Origin: Achromobacter spanius
GTDB lineage: Bacteria > Pseudomonadota > Gammaproteobacteria > Burkholderiales > Burkholderiaceae_B
Direction: 5' to 3'
DNA length: 64,000 nucleotides
Assembly (NCBI RefSeq): GCF_002812705.1
Contig: NZ_CP025030.1
Location: 3,658,001-3,722,000, forward strand
Shown here: positions 27,740 to 35,798 of the stretch, piece by piece
Layout of the letters: each line of letters begins with the position of its first letter
Numbering within the stretch: the stretch's first letter is position 1
Notes under the pieces: model-generated
Database searches by the model: none
What the model was told of the DNA's origin: nothing
The model's input: the letters and a program-made list of their open reading frames with translations, nothing else
Made by a program: the position numbers and the translations under genes

Positions 27740-27931
27740 TCAGGCCTGGGTATTGATGCGCGAACCCAGCGTGCTGTCAATCGCCATCGGTGCCACGGAT
27801 TGCATCAACGTTGCGACCGTATCGGCTTGCGCGTTCAACGCCTTCTTAAGCACGGTGGCCTGCACTTCCTGGACCACATTCGCGTCCTTCAAAGCCAGCG
27901 CGGTGTTGACGGTGTTGCTGATGGAATCCAT
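27740..27931 (-). CDS. YjfB-family putative motility protein
   Basis: A 63-aa protein resembling the small YjfB (putative motility protein) family. The recognisable core is VVQEVQATVLKKALNAQADTVATLMQSV, a helical segment with the family's QxxVLKKALxxQ pattern. The ATG at 27931 has an AAGGA ribosome binding site; longer upstream starts have none. It is separated from the flagellar block by the sugar cluster. Family function is not established, and the motility link rests on the family name and the nearby flagellin genes. Confidence 0.65.
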   Translation of the reverse strand: MDSISNTVNTALALKDANVVQEVQATVLKKALNAQADTVATLMQSVAPMAIDSTLGSRINTQA

Positions 27932-28157
27932 GGTTTGTGTCCTTGTAGAGGAAAGCGTGTGGCAGGCAATACGGCTAAGCCGATGCGGCCTGGCCAAATC
28001 AAACATGTCGCATTATTACGCAGGTTTGCGGTTTTGGTGCAAAGAATTGTCGGTGTTTTGCGTGGCTGGGATGTGACAGCGTGAAGGCGTGGGTTGATGC
28101 CTGAGTGCATGCCTGAAGCGGTGCCTGATCAAGGCAGCGAGAGCAAAGCCAGGCTGA

Positions 28158-29078
28158 TCAAGGTAAGGGCTGGGCAGGGCATTCCTTGACGACGCCCCAG
28201 CCCTGGTTCGGCTCGCACCATTGCCTGCGTGCTTCCCAGGCGCATTCCGGACGTTCAAAAAAGCCCCGCTCGGCGCAACGCGCCAATTCGCCTTTCAAGG
28301 TGTCGACCCAGGCCAAGGGGTTTTCCGCCGGAATCTCCGTGATGCGCAGCGTGGGCTGCGGCGCGGGTGTCGCGGGGGCGGCAGCGCCTGGCGTTGTGTT
28401 TGATGCCACGGGGGCAGTCGCCGTGGAAGCGTCGTTTGATGCGTCGCTTGAGGGCGCGCTTGAGGGGGCGCTAGGGGGGGCGTCGGATGCCGGTCTCGAC
28501 GGCGGATCCTCATGCGGCGCCTTGACGGGCATCGGGTTCGAAGACGGCGCGGGCTGCGCGCTTGGTGCCGACACAGGCGTTGGCGCCGTGGTCTCCCAAT
28601 CGCTGGGGGCTTCATCGGCGGGCAACAGGGGCAAACGTGTCAGCGGCACGCGGCCCGAGCTGGCGGACGTCGCGCCAGGGCCGGTGATGCCATTGTTCGG
28701 CGCGTTCCACGACACCACCAGCAGCACCAGCGCGGCATAGATGGCCAAGGTGTACAGCACGGTCAACGTCGCTGAACCGACCCGGCGCCCGGTAATCGGC
28801 GCGGCATCGTCACGGCCCAACAAGGCGCGCCAGCCAACCAGCGCGGCGCCCGGCGCCGAAATAAGCGCCCAGCCAATGCGGCGCATACAGCTCGGCTCGG
28901 GCTGCGGGGGCAGGGGCGGCGGCGCAATGGCCTGCACCTGGGCGGCCAACAATTCGCGCAATGCGCGGTTCTCTTCGCGCAGACGCCGGGTCTGCGCATC
29001 ATCGACCGGTGCCGTGGCATCTGGATCCGTCGTGCTGTCGTACTGCGTAGCGAAAGGATCGGGGGGCGTGGCGGTCAT
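28158..29078 (-). CDS. Unknown single-pass membrane protein with Pro/Ser/Ala-rich linker
   Basis: A 306-aa protein I do not recognise. In order it has: an acidic N terminus; a short coiled coil (DAQTRRLREENRALRELLAAQVQAI, about 28-51); a Pro-rich stretch; a hydrophobic segment that could be one membrane helix (about 103-124, LTVLYTLAIYAALVLLVVSW); a long low-complexity Ser/Ala/Pro linker (about 130-250); and a compact Cys-containing C-terminal domain (LAWVDTLKGELARCAERGFF... with four Cys). This suggests a cytoplasmic coiled coil and a periplasmic Cys-rich domain, possibly with disulfides. It follows the TylF-like gene by 130 bp on the same strand, but membership of the sugar operon is uncertain. 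Confidence 0.6.
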   Translation of the reverse strand: MTATPPDPFATQYDSTTDPDATAPVDDAQTRRLREENRALRELLAAQVQAIAPPPLPPQPEPSCMRRIGWALISAPGAALVGWRALLGRDDAAPITGRRVGSATLTVLYTLAIYAALVLLVVSWNAPNNGITGPGATSASSGRVPLTRLPLLPADEAPSDWETTAPTPVSAPSAQPAPSSNPMPVKAPHEDPPSRPASDAPPSAPSSAPSSDASNDASTATAPVASNTTPGAAAPATPAPQPTLRITEIPAENPLAWVDTLKGELARCAERGFFERPECAWEARRQWCEPNQGWGVVKECPAQPLP

Positions 29079-29208
29079 GGGGCTGAAAAATATAGATACA
29101 AAAGCGGTGCGACGGCAATTATGAAGTAAGCGGCAAGTACCTCAAAAGGGGAATAGCGTGGAAAAAGTGCGGTTTGGTGAGGATTCGCCGGCAGGTTGCC
29201 GGCCAAGC

Positions 29209-29985
29209 CTACTCAAGGATGGCGTAGCTGACGTGCGGTTCGTAGGTAAATCGTTGAATCCGAAGCTTGTTCAAGCCCAGCTTTTCCATCACCGCCAGCG
29301 TCTCGCCCGGCCAGGTGCGATTGTTCAACTCGTCGAAGACGATGACACCGCCCTTCGGCATGCGCGGCACAAAGTGTTCAAGACAGATCTTGGTCGGCTC
29401 GTACAGGTCCAGGTCCAGGTGCAACAGTGACACCACGGTCTGTGGTTCGCGCGCCAGATAGCGGGGTACGCTTTCGGCGACATCTCCCTTTACCAATTCG
29501 ACCTTCTGAATGTGCCCGATGAAGCGGTTCCCATCGAAGAGTTCGATCGCGCGTTGCAGGTCGTTGAAGCTGTCTGCTTCATACCCGTTGATGCGGCGTT
29601 CGGTCGTCTGGATCACTGCATGCTGGTCCTGCTCGGCTATACCCGAAAAGCCCGAGAACGTATCGAAGCCGACGATGCGCCGTTGCAGGTTGACGGGTTC
29701 AAGCGTGGCGCTCAACTGCGCGAACGTCATCAGGCCGCCACCCCAGTTCACGCCGCATTCCATGATGTCGCCCTGCACATGCAGCGCCATCTTGAAGAGT
29801 TCGGACAAGCACAGAAAGCGCGCGATGCTCTGGCGCGGAACAAAACAGGGGAAATTCTCCAGCTTCTCAACGGCGCTGCCGCGCGCGGCGGCAAACAGAT
29901 CGCCCAACTCGGCGCGGTAATTGACTTCGCGGCTCGTGCTGCGGCCGTCCTGGCGAAAGCGGGAGGGGTCGGTGGTGTCGTTCAT
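29209..29985 (-). CDS. TylF/MycF-family macrocin-type O-methyltransferase
   Basis: A 258-aa SAM-dependent methyltransferase of the TylF family, whose characterised members O-methylate sugar hydroxyls. The recognisable core is MECGVNWGGGLMTFAQLSA (SAM site), RRIVGFDTFSGFSGI, LLHLDLDLYEPTKICLEHFVPRMPKGGVIVFDELN (metal-binding acidic residues and the conserved FDE). The ATG at 29985 overlaps the upstream PhyH gene's stop (ATGA). As the last gene of the ten-gene sugar run it probably adds a late O-methyl group to the glycan; substrate inferred from context only. Confidence 0.85.
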   Translation of the reverse strand: MNDTTDPSRFRQDGRSTSREVNYRAELGDLFAAARGSAVEKLENFPCFVPRQSIARFLCLSELFKMALHVQGDIMECGVNWGGGLMTFAQLSATLEPVNLQRRIVGFDTFSGFSGIAEQDQHAVIQTTERRINGYEADSFNDLQRAIELFDGNRFIGHIQKVELVKGDVAESVPRYLAREPQTVVSLLHLDLDLYEPTKICLEHFVPRMPKGGVIVFDELNNRTWPGETLAVMEKLGLNKLRIQRFTYEPHVSYAILE

Positions 29986-30794
29986 GCGGCTGCGTTCTCG
30001 GCTTCTTGCTTGCGGCGTTGCTGGGCGTTGTGGCCCAGGTAGTCCACGTAAAAGATGTTGGTGCGGTCGCCAGTGGGAAAGCGCTGGCGGCGGTACTCCG
30101 CATCAGCCAGATCGGTGATGCGCAGTTGTGTGGTCCAGCGGATCTGTTGGCCCAGGTTGGGAGTGCTGCGATGCAGGAGCATCTGCTTGAAGATGACGAT
30201 ATCGCCCCGTGCGGCTGTGATTGTTTCCGGCGTGTCGGTGACTTCGACGTCCAGGCTCAGATCGCGTTGCAAGAACGGCACGTAGGGCGCAATCACTTTC
30301 TCGCTGATGCGCTTGAACGGATAGAGACCGCGCTTGTGGCTGCCAGGGATGACCTGGATGGTGCCGGACGCCAGGTTGACGTCCTGGAACGGAATCCACA
30401 ACGTGACGGCATTTTCCGATCCCAGCAGGTAGAGCGAATCCTGGTGCCAGGCAAACAGGTGACGCGAGTCTGCCGGCTTGTCCAGGCGCATGTTGCAGCA
30501 CCCCATCAATGAGGGATGTGCCAGGCCTAGATCGCGGCACAGGTCATGGACGGCCGGGCTGCCCGACATCCGCGACAGGGCGGGCAGGTACTTCAGGCGG
30601 TCATACAACAACGATTGCGTGGCCGGCTCCAGCTCGTATTGGCCGAAGTCGCGCGGGTTGAATTGCGGTCCGACGATGCGCTGGCCCAGTTCGGCCAGCT
30701 GCGTTTCCAGCTCGATGAGTTCGCCGTGCTTCCAGAAGTCCTTCAGGACGAGGTAGCCGTCCTCTTCAAAGCGTTCCCGCTGCGTGGTGCTCAT
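29982..30794 (-). CDS. Phytanoyl-CoA dioxygenase (PhyH) family Fe(II)/2-oxoglutarate oxygenase
   Basis: A 270-aa protein of the PhyH superfamily. The N-terminal FEEDGYLVLKDFW and the jelly-roll iron site HQDS (in LFAWHQDSLYLLGSENAVTLWIPFQDV), with a distal His/Arg region (KQMLLHRSTPNLGQQIRWTTQLRI), match the 2-His-1-carboxylate HxD...H arrangement. The substrate is unknown. In a sugar cluster it could hydroxylate a deoxysugar or an acyl group on it. It overlaps the TylF-like gene and starts 36 bp after the acyltransferase gene. Confidence 0.83.
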   Translation of the reverse strand: MSTTQRERFEEDGYLVLKDFWKHGELIELETQLAELGQRIVGPQFNPRDFGQYELEPATQSLLYDRLKYLPALSRMSGSPAVHDLCRDLGLAHPSLMGCCNMRLDKPADSRHLFAWHQDSLYLLGSENAVTLWIPFQDVNLASGTIQVIPGSHKRGLYPFKRISEKVIAPYVPFLQRDLSLDVEVTDTPETITAARGDIVIFKQMLLHRSTPNLGQQIRWTTQLRITDLADAEYRRQRFPTGDRTNIFYVDYLGHNAQQRRKQEAENAAA

Positions 30795-30830
30795 GATGTT
30801 CCTACTGTTCTCTCGTTGCGTCAGGCGACT

Positions 30831-31331
30831 TCAGGCGCCCGTTTCTTCACGCCAGCCCAGCACCTTCATCGGGTTGCCGCCCTGTATCGAAAACGCAGCC
30901 ACCTCGCCGCGTACGATGGAGCCCGCGGCAATCACGCATCCTTCGCGCAGGATCGCGCCATCCAGCAGCACGCAGTTGGCGCCGATCCAGACGTCATCCT
31001 CGATGACGATGCCGCCCTTGCTTGGCCGGAAGCCCTGTTCACGAATCGGTACATCGCGGCGGCGGAACTCGTGATTGGCGGGGGCGAACGTGCAGTTCGC
31101 GGCAACCGCCACGCGCGCGCCCATGCGAATGCCGTGGCCCGTATACAGCACACAGCCCGAATTGATCACGCACTCCGGGCCGATCTCGACATCGCCTGAG
31201 CCGCCGGCGGGCTTGATCTTCACGAAGGCATCCACGACGGCCTTCGGGCCGATCACAATGCGCGTGCCGCGTGTGGAGTCTTCAATATCGGCCAGGGGTG
31301 ACACGCGTGCAGTGGGGTCGATCAGGATCAT
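30831..31331 (-). CDS. Left-handed beta-helix acyltransferase (hexapeptide repeat, WbbJ/NeuD-like)
   Basis: A 166-aa acyltransferase with the hexapeptide repeats visible throughout: IGPKAVVDAFVKI, VEIGPECVINSGCVLYTGHGIRMGARVAVAANCTF, IVIEDDVWIGANCVLLDGAILREGCVIAAGSIVRGEV. The catalytic His is likely in APANHEF, as in maltose/galactoside-type acetyltransferases. It ends with the usual GGNPMKVLGWR cap. Likely O- or N-acetylates the sugar made by the cluster. 21 bp downstream of the CmcI-like gene. Confidence 0.84.
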   Translation of the reverse strand: MILIDPTARVSPLADIEDSTRGTRIVIGPKAVVDAFVKIKPAGGSGDVEIGPECVINSGCVLYTGHGIRMGARVAVAANCTFAPANHEFRRRDVPIREQGFRPSKGGIVIEDDVWIGANCVLLDGAILREGCVIAAGSIVRGEVAAFSIQGGNPMKVLGWREETGA

Positions 31332-31352
31332 GGCGTTGGCTCGATCGGCGGT

Positions 31353-32108
31353 TCAGGCCTTGCGGCGCAGGAAGCCGTCCGGCGCGGACGTGACCAGCAG
31401 GCGGTCTTCCACCGAGCGGTCGATTTCAAACTCGGGGTGCTGCTTGATCCATTCCCACACGGCGGTCTTGGGGTTGTTGCCCTTGCCCCAGTGACGGCCC
31501 GGCCATTCGTAGTCGGCCGGCATGTCTTCCACGAAGGTGTCGAAGACCACGCAGTAGCTGCCGACGCTGACCAGGTCGGCGTAGGCATTCAGTTCCGCCA
31601 GCACGTGGTCGTGCGTGTGGTTCGAATCCAGGCAGACCATGATGTTCTTCTTGCCCTCGGCATGCGCGCGCACTTGCGCGATGGTCGCGGGATCAATGCT
31701 GGAGCCTTCGATCAGGTGGATACGCTGCGCCAGCGGATGGGCTTCGATGGCCTTGCGGTTGTGCTCGCGGATCTCGATGTCCACGCCCACCACGTCGCCC
31801 GCTCCCAGCAATTGCAGCATGGACGCCGACAGCATCAACGAGCCGCCGTGCGCAATGCCGGTTTCGATGATCAGGTCCGGCTTTACGGCCCAGATCAGCT
31901 CTTGCATGGCCATGGCGTCCATGGGCAGTTGGATCAGTGGACGCCCGGCCCACGAGAAGTTGTTCATGTACTTGCGTTCCAGCGCCATTTGGCGCCACGC
32001 AATGGACAGCTCGCGGAATTCCTGGTCGGTGGCGAAGCCGGCAATGCGGGCCTGCTTTTCCCGGCGGTATTCGGGGTGCGCGTCGGGCGTGGTTTCAAGG
32101 TAGGACAT
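31353..32108 (-). CDS. CmcI-like cephalosporin hydroxylase/rhamnosyl O-methyltransferase family protein
   Basis: A 251-aa protein of the CmcI family (a SAM-type methyltransferase fold often annotated as cephalosporin hydroxylase). Key segments are NNFSWAGRPLIQLPMDAMAMQELIW, DLIIETGIAHGGSLMLSASMLQLLGAGDVVGVDIEIREHNRKAI, IHLIEGSSIDPATIAQV and MVCLDSNHTHDHVLAELNAYADLVSVGSYCVVFDTFVED. Members in polysaccharide clusters are thought to methylate sugar hydroxyls. Its start directly abuts the stop of the upstream reductase gene (TGA then ATG), so the two are co-translated. Confidence 0.85.
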   Translation of the reverse strand: MSYLETTPDAHPEYRREKQARIAGFATDQEFRELSIAWRQMALERKYMNNFSWAGRPLIQLPMDAMAMQELIWAVKPDLIIETGIAHGGSLMLSASMLQLLGAGDVVGVDIEIREHNRKAIEAHPLAQRIHLIEGSSIDPATIAQVRAHAEGKKNIMVCLDSNHTHDHVLAELNAYADLVSVGSYCVVFDTFVEDMPADYEWPGRHWGKGNNPKTAVWEWIKQHPEFEIDRSVEDRLLVTSAPDGFLRRKA

Positions 32109-32936
32109 TCAGATTCCTTTGTGCAGGCGGTACTGCTCGAGAAAATTCGGGAAATAGTCAGAGAAGGCGCGCGGGGCAGCCCCGCAAAGCGCCTGGATGC
32201 GGGTCACGTCGACATCGGCAAAGGTCCATTCGGGAGCGCCCGGTTCAACGGTGCAGCGATAGCCCAGCGTCTCGCGCAGCCAGTGCGCCACGTCGCAGTT
32301 GGCAATGCCCATGCCATGGGCAACGTTGTAGATGCCGCTGGCCGCCGGCGACAGGGCGATGGCCAAAATTTGCGACACCGCGTCGTCAACGTAGAGATAG
32401 TCCTTGCAGGACGAAAGCGAGGTGCGCAGTGTGACGCCGTTGCCGCGTGCGCCTTCTTCCAGCAATTGGTCGATAAAGCTGTCCGGCGTGTCACGCAAGC
32501 CCACGATATTGGACAGGCGCGCAACCTTTGCGCCCGCGCGACCCCCGTGCAGGCACAATGATTCGCCCATCAGCTTGGACAGGTTGTACAGGTCGCTCGG
32601 GTCGTTCGGGTTGACGGCAAGCGTTGCCGTTTCGCGAGTGTCGCAGGATCCGGCATAGACGCGAGTGCTGGACAGATAGGTCAGGCTGTCGAAGTCAGCA
32701 TCGGCCAGCAAGGTGCGAAGCAGGCAGACATGCGCTTCCACGGTCTCAAGCGGACGGCTCCGAAAATCCGAAGTCAGGCCGATTGCATAGATCACATGAC
32801 CCAAGGGTCGGCTTAGCAGGTCAGCATCGCCTCGAGGCGGGGCGTTGTACGGCACGCCGTCCGCCCGCAAGCGCGCGACCAGGTGCCGGCCGATAAAGCC
32901 CGACGCGCCCAGGACGGTGACCTGTCGATGGCTCAT
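32109..32936 (-). CDS. NAD-dependent epimerase/dehydratase (nucleotide-sugar reductase candidate)
   Basis: A 275-aa extended short-chain dehydrogenase. The nucleotide motif is VTVLGASGFIGRHLVARL at the N terminus, and the catalytic Ser-Tyr-Lys set is in TYLSSTRVYAG and DLYNLSKLMGE. The C-terminal half (SCKDYLYVDDAVSQILAIAL, GIYNVAHGMGI) matches UDP/CDP-sugar epimerase-reductases. Following a C-methyltransferase and a 4,6-dehydratase, it most likely reduces the 4-keto group of the CDP-sugar; this is inference. It overlaps the upstream methyltransferase gene (ATGA). Confidence 0.85.
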   Translation of the reverse strand: MSHRQVTVLGASGFIGRHLVARLRADGVPYNAPPRGDADLLSRPLGHVIYAIGLTSDFRSRPLETVEAHVCLLRTLLADADFDSLTYLSSTRVYAGSCDTRETATLAVNPNDPSDLYNLSKLMGESLCLHGGRAGAKVARLSNIVGLRDTPDSFIDQLLEEGARGNGVTLRTSLSSCKDYLYVDDAVSQILAIALSPAASGIYNVAHGMGIANCDVAHWLRETLGYRCTVEPGAPEWTFADVDVTRIQALCGAAPRAFSDYFPNFLEQYRLHKGI

Positions 32937-34177
32937 GCGGACGGGCTGCTTTCAATGGACAGCGAAGGAATGGCCGTGACCAGCTTGGCGTGCCATTCGC
33001 GGCGGGCGTAATCCAGTTGCTCGGAAACTTCTGCCTTCAGGTTCCAGGGCAGGATCAGGATGTACTCGGGCTTGTCTTCGCGCAACCGGGCTTCCGTGAC
33101 GATCGGGATATGGCTGCCGGGCAGGTACTTCTCCTGCTTGGCGGGGTTCAGATCCACCACGTAGGCAAGCAGATCGGGGCGCACACCCGCAAAGTTCAAC
33201 AGCGTGTTGCCCTTGGCAGCCGCGCCGTAGGCCGCGATGCGCTTGCCACCTCGACGCAGTTCCACCAGAAACGCCAGCAGATCGTTCTTGATGCGCTCGG
33301 CCTCTTGCTGAAAGCGCGAATAGAACTCGGGGGCGGTCATGCCGGCCTGATTTTCCAGGGCCAGGATGCGCTCGACATTGTCGCTGACGGCATGCCGGCC
33401 GGTGTCGGCCCGCTGCGCGAAAACGCGCAGGCTGCCGCCGTGCGTGCCCAACTGCTCGACATCGAAGACGGACAAGCCATTGGATTCGAAGATGCGCGAC
33501 ACAGCCGTCAACGACAGATACGAATAGTGTTCGTGATACGCCGTATCGAACTGGCTTTCCTGCACCATGCGCAGCAGATGCGGAAACTCGAAGGTCGCCA
33601 CGCCTTGCGGCTTGAGCAACGCCGTAAAACCCGACACGAAATCGTTGATGTCGGGCACGTGAGCCAGCACGTTATTGGCTGCAATCAGGTCGGCCGCACG
33701 GCCTTGCTCGGCAAGCTCATCACCCAGCGCCACGCCAAAGAAGCGTTGCACGATATCGATGCCACGCTCACGCGCGGCCTGCGCCGTGCTGGCCGTGGGC
33801 TCCACGCCATAGCACGGTACGCCGGCCGCTTTCACGTACTGCAACAGATAGCCGTCATTGGCGGCAATCTCGGTCACCATGCTGTCGGCGCCGAGTCCGA
33901 AACGGCTGATCATCTTATCGACGTACTGGCGCGAATGCGCCAACCACGACGATGAGAACGAGCTGAAGTAGGCGTAGTCGTCGGTGAACAATGCCTCGCG
34001 TCCCGCATGATCTTCGGTCTGGACCAGCCAGCACGATTCGCATACCAGGATGCGCAGCGGAAACCACGTCTCGGGGCCGCGCAGTGCGGCCTCGGTCAGA
34101 TAGGCGTTGGACGGCGGCGCATGGCCGAGGTCCAGGAAAGGAAGGCGCAAGTCGGCCTGGCAATGGCGGCACTTCAC
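32933..34177 (-). CDS. Nucleotide-sugar C-methyltransferase (NovU/TylCIII-like, class I SAM)
   Basis: A 414-aa protein of the sugar C-3-methyltransferase family. It has an N-terminal zinc-binding motif (CRHCQADLRLPFLDLGHAPPSNAYL ... ILVCESCWLVQ, four Cys), a central SAM domain (GADSMVTEIAANDGYLLQYVKAAGVPCYGVEPT) and a C-terminal domain (KRIAAYGAAAKGNTLLNFAGVRPDLLAYVVDLNPAKQEKYLPGS). The start is a GTG at 34177, whose GTGA overlaps the stop of the epimerase gene. Starting there puts the first Cys at residue 3, as in the family. It should methylate a carbon of a 4-keto-6-deoxy sugar, giving a branched sugar. Confidence 0.86.
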   Translation of the reverse strand: MKCRHCQADLRLPFLDLGHAPPSNAYLTEAALRGPETWFPLRILVCESCWLVQTEDHAGREALFTDDYAYFSSFSSSWLAHSRQYVDKMISRFGLGADSMVTEIAANDGYLLQYVKAAGVPCYGVEPTASTAQAARERGIDIVQRFFGVALGDELAEQGRAADLIAANNVLAHVPDINDFVSGFTALLKPQGVATFEFPHLLRMVQESQFDTAYHEHYSYLSLTAVSRIFESNGLSVFDVEQLGTHGGSLRVFAQRADTGRHAVSDNVERILALENQAGMTAPEFYSRFQQEAERIKNDLLAFLVELRRGGKRIAAYGAAAKGNTLLNFAGVRPDLLAYVVDLNPAKQEKYLPGSHIPIVTEARLREDKPEYILILPWNLKAEVSEQLDYARREWHAKLVTAIPSLSIESSPSA

Positions 34178-34731
34178 AGTGCGACTCCAGAAAATGCAGT
34201 GTCCAGGCGGGGGTGTTGCTGATCGCGCTCGGACACCAGGGTCAGGGGTAACGGCCAGGCGATGCCCACGCGGGCATCCTGGAAGTGCAGGCCGGCTTCG
34301 GCCTGCGGTGAATAGGGGGCGGAATGGCAATACAGCATTTCCGCGTCGTCAGTCAGTGTCTGAAAGCCGTGGGCAAAGCCCTCGGGAATCAGCAGGGCGC
34401 GACCGTTGTCGGCGCTTAAACGCTCGGCGTGCCACTGCAGGAAAGTGGGCGAGCTAGCGCGTAGATCCACGGCGACATCCCAGACGGCGCCACGGATGCA
34501 GCTGACCAGCTTCATCTCGGCGTGTGGCGGCAGCTGATAATGCATGCCGCGTATCGTGCCGGCCTGCGCGGTATAGGTGTGGTTGACCTGCTCAACAGCA
34601 CGTTGCCAGCCGCAGGCTCGCAAGTCGCCCGCATCGAATAGGCGCGCCAGAAAGCCCCGCGCATCGCCACGAGGGTGGCGCTGTATGACCTTCAAATCGG
34701 CCAAAGGTGTATCGATGACGTCCAGGCTCAT
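34174..34731 (-). CDS. rfbC: dTDP-4-dehydrorhamnose 3,5-epimerase family (RmlC/RfbC-like)
   Basis: A 185-aa cupin epimerase. Signatures are HPRGDARGFLARLFDA, QVNHTYTAQAGTIRGMHYQLPPHAEMKLVSCIRGAVWDVAVDLR (catalytic His and Lys region) and RALLIPEGFAHGFQTLTDDAEMLYCHS. The ATG at 34731 overlaps the upstream CDP-glucose dehydratase stop, which fixes the start. Since the cluster makes CDP- rather than dTDP-sugars, the substrate is probably the CDP-4-keto-6-deoxyhexose; no dTDP-rhamnose genes (rmlA/B/D) are present. Confidence 0.86.
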   Translation of the reverse strand: MSLDVIDTPLADLKVIQRHPRGDARGFLARLFDAGDLRACGWQRAVEQVNHTYTAQAGTIRGMHYQLPPHAEMKLVSCIRGAVWDVAVDLRASSPTFLQWHAERLSADNGRALLIPEGFAHGFQTLTDDAEMLYCHSAPYSPQAEAGLHFQDARVGIAWPLPLTLVSERDQQHPRLDTAFSGVAL

Positions 34732-35798
34732 GGCCGCCCCTCGTAGTCGTCGATGTCGGCGTGGCACAACGCCAGTGCGTGTTCGCCCGCGTCAAAGCGG
34801 CGATACCACTGCATGCTGCGCGTGACGCCGTGCGCCAGCGGCCAGCGCGGAGCCACATTCAAAACGGCTCTTGCCTTGGACGTGTCCAGCGTCAGCAAAC
34901 CGGCTTCGTGCGGACCTTCGACCTGTTCAGCGTAAACGGTCCGGCCGCGTCCGTACGCAGCCTGCGCGATGTCCACCACTGTCCGCACGGATGCGGCTTC
35001 TGCGGCATCCGGGCCAAAGTTGAACGGGCCGGCAAGCACGGGTTGGTCCCACAACGCCTGCGCCAGCATCAGATAGCCCGCCAACGGCTCCAGCACATGC
35101 TGCCAAGGCCGTACGGCGTCGGGACGGCGAATGTGCAGATCGCCGTCGTCGCGCCAGGCACGAACGGCATCGGGCAGCAAGCGATCCACTGACCAGTCAC
35201 CACCGCCGATGACGTTGCCGGCGCGGGCCGTGGCCACGGCGACGCCTTGCGCCTGAAGGAAGGCATCCCGATACGATGCGATGACCAATTCGCTGGCCGC
35301 TTTGCTGGCGCTGTAGGGATCGTGCCCGCCCAGCGTGTCGCTTTCGCGATACGGGTATAGCCGTTCGTTGTTGCGATAGACCTTGTCGGTCGTGATCATG
35401 ACGGCAACGCGCGCGGACGGCACCGCGCGCAGTGCGTCCAGCAGGTGTGCCGTGCCCATGATGTTGGTCGCAAAGGTATCCAGCGGGGCGGCGTAGCTGG
35501 GGCGCACCAGCGCTTGTGCGGCCAGATGCAGCACGACGTCGGGTCGGGCGGCCAGCACGATGTCGCGTAGCGAGGCGGCATCGCGGATGTCGGCATGACG
35601 GCTGTCGATCAGCTTGGCGACGCCGGCGGACTGGTACAGGCTGGGTTGGGTGCAGGGCGGCAACGCCACCCCCGTCACCCGGGCGCCCAAGCGGTGCAAC
35701 CACAGCGCCAGCCAGCTGCCCTTGAAGCCTGTGTGGCCGGTCAGCAGGACGCGCTTGCCGCGCCAGAACGCGGTGGAGGGACTCACCAGACTTTCCAT
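34728..35798 (-). CDS. rfbG: CDP-glucose 4,6-dehydratase
   Basis: A 356-aa extended SDR converting CDP-glucose to CDP-4-keto-6-deoxyglucose. The N-terminal motif GKRVLLTGHTGFKGSWLALWLHRLGA is diagnostic of RfbG (TGHTGFKGSWL). The catalytic region holds MITTDKVYRN and DPYSASKAASELVI, and VRPWQHVLEPLAGYLMLA is typical. The start at 35798 is preceded by AAGGCG and overlaps the end of rfbF by 16 bp; a longer start at 35819 is possible. Confidence 0.93.
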   Translation of the reverse strand: MESLVSPSTAFWRGKRVLLTGHTGFKGSWLALWLHRLGARVTGVALPPCTQPSLYQSAGVAKLIDSRHADIRDAASLRDIVLAARPDVVLHLAAQALVRPSYAAPLDTFATNIMGTAHLLDALRAVPSARVAVMITTDKVYRNNERLYPYRESDTLGGHDPYSASKAASELVIASYRDAFLQAQGVAVATARAGNVIGGGDWSVDRLLPDAVRAWRDDGDLHIRRPDAVRPWQHVLEPLAGYLMLAQALWDQPVLAGPFNFGPDAAEAASVRTVVDIAQAAYGRGRTVYAEQVEGPHEAGLLTLDTSKARAVLNVAPRWPLAHGVTRSMQWYRRFDAGEHALALCHADIDDYEGRP

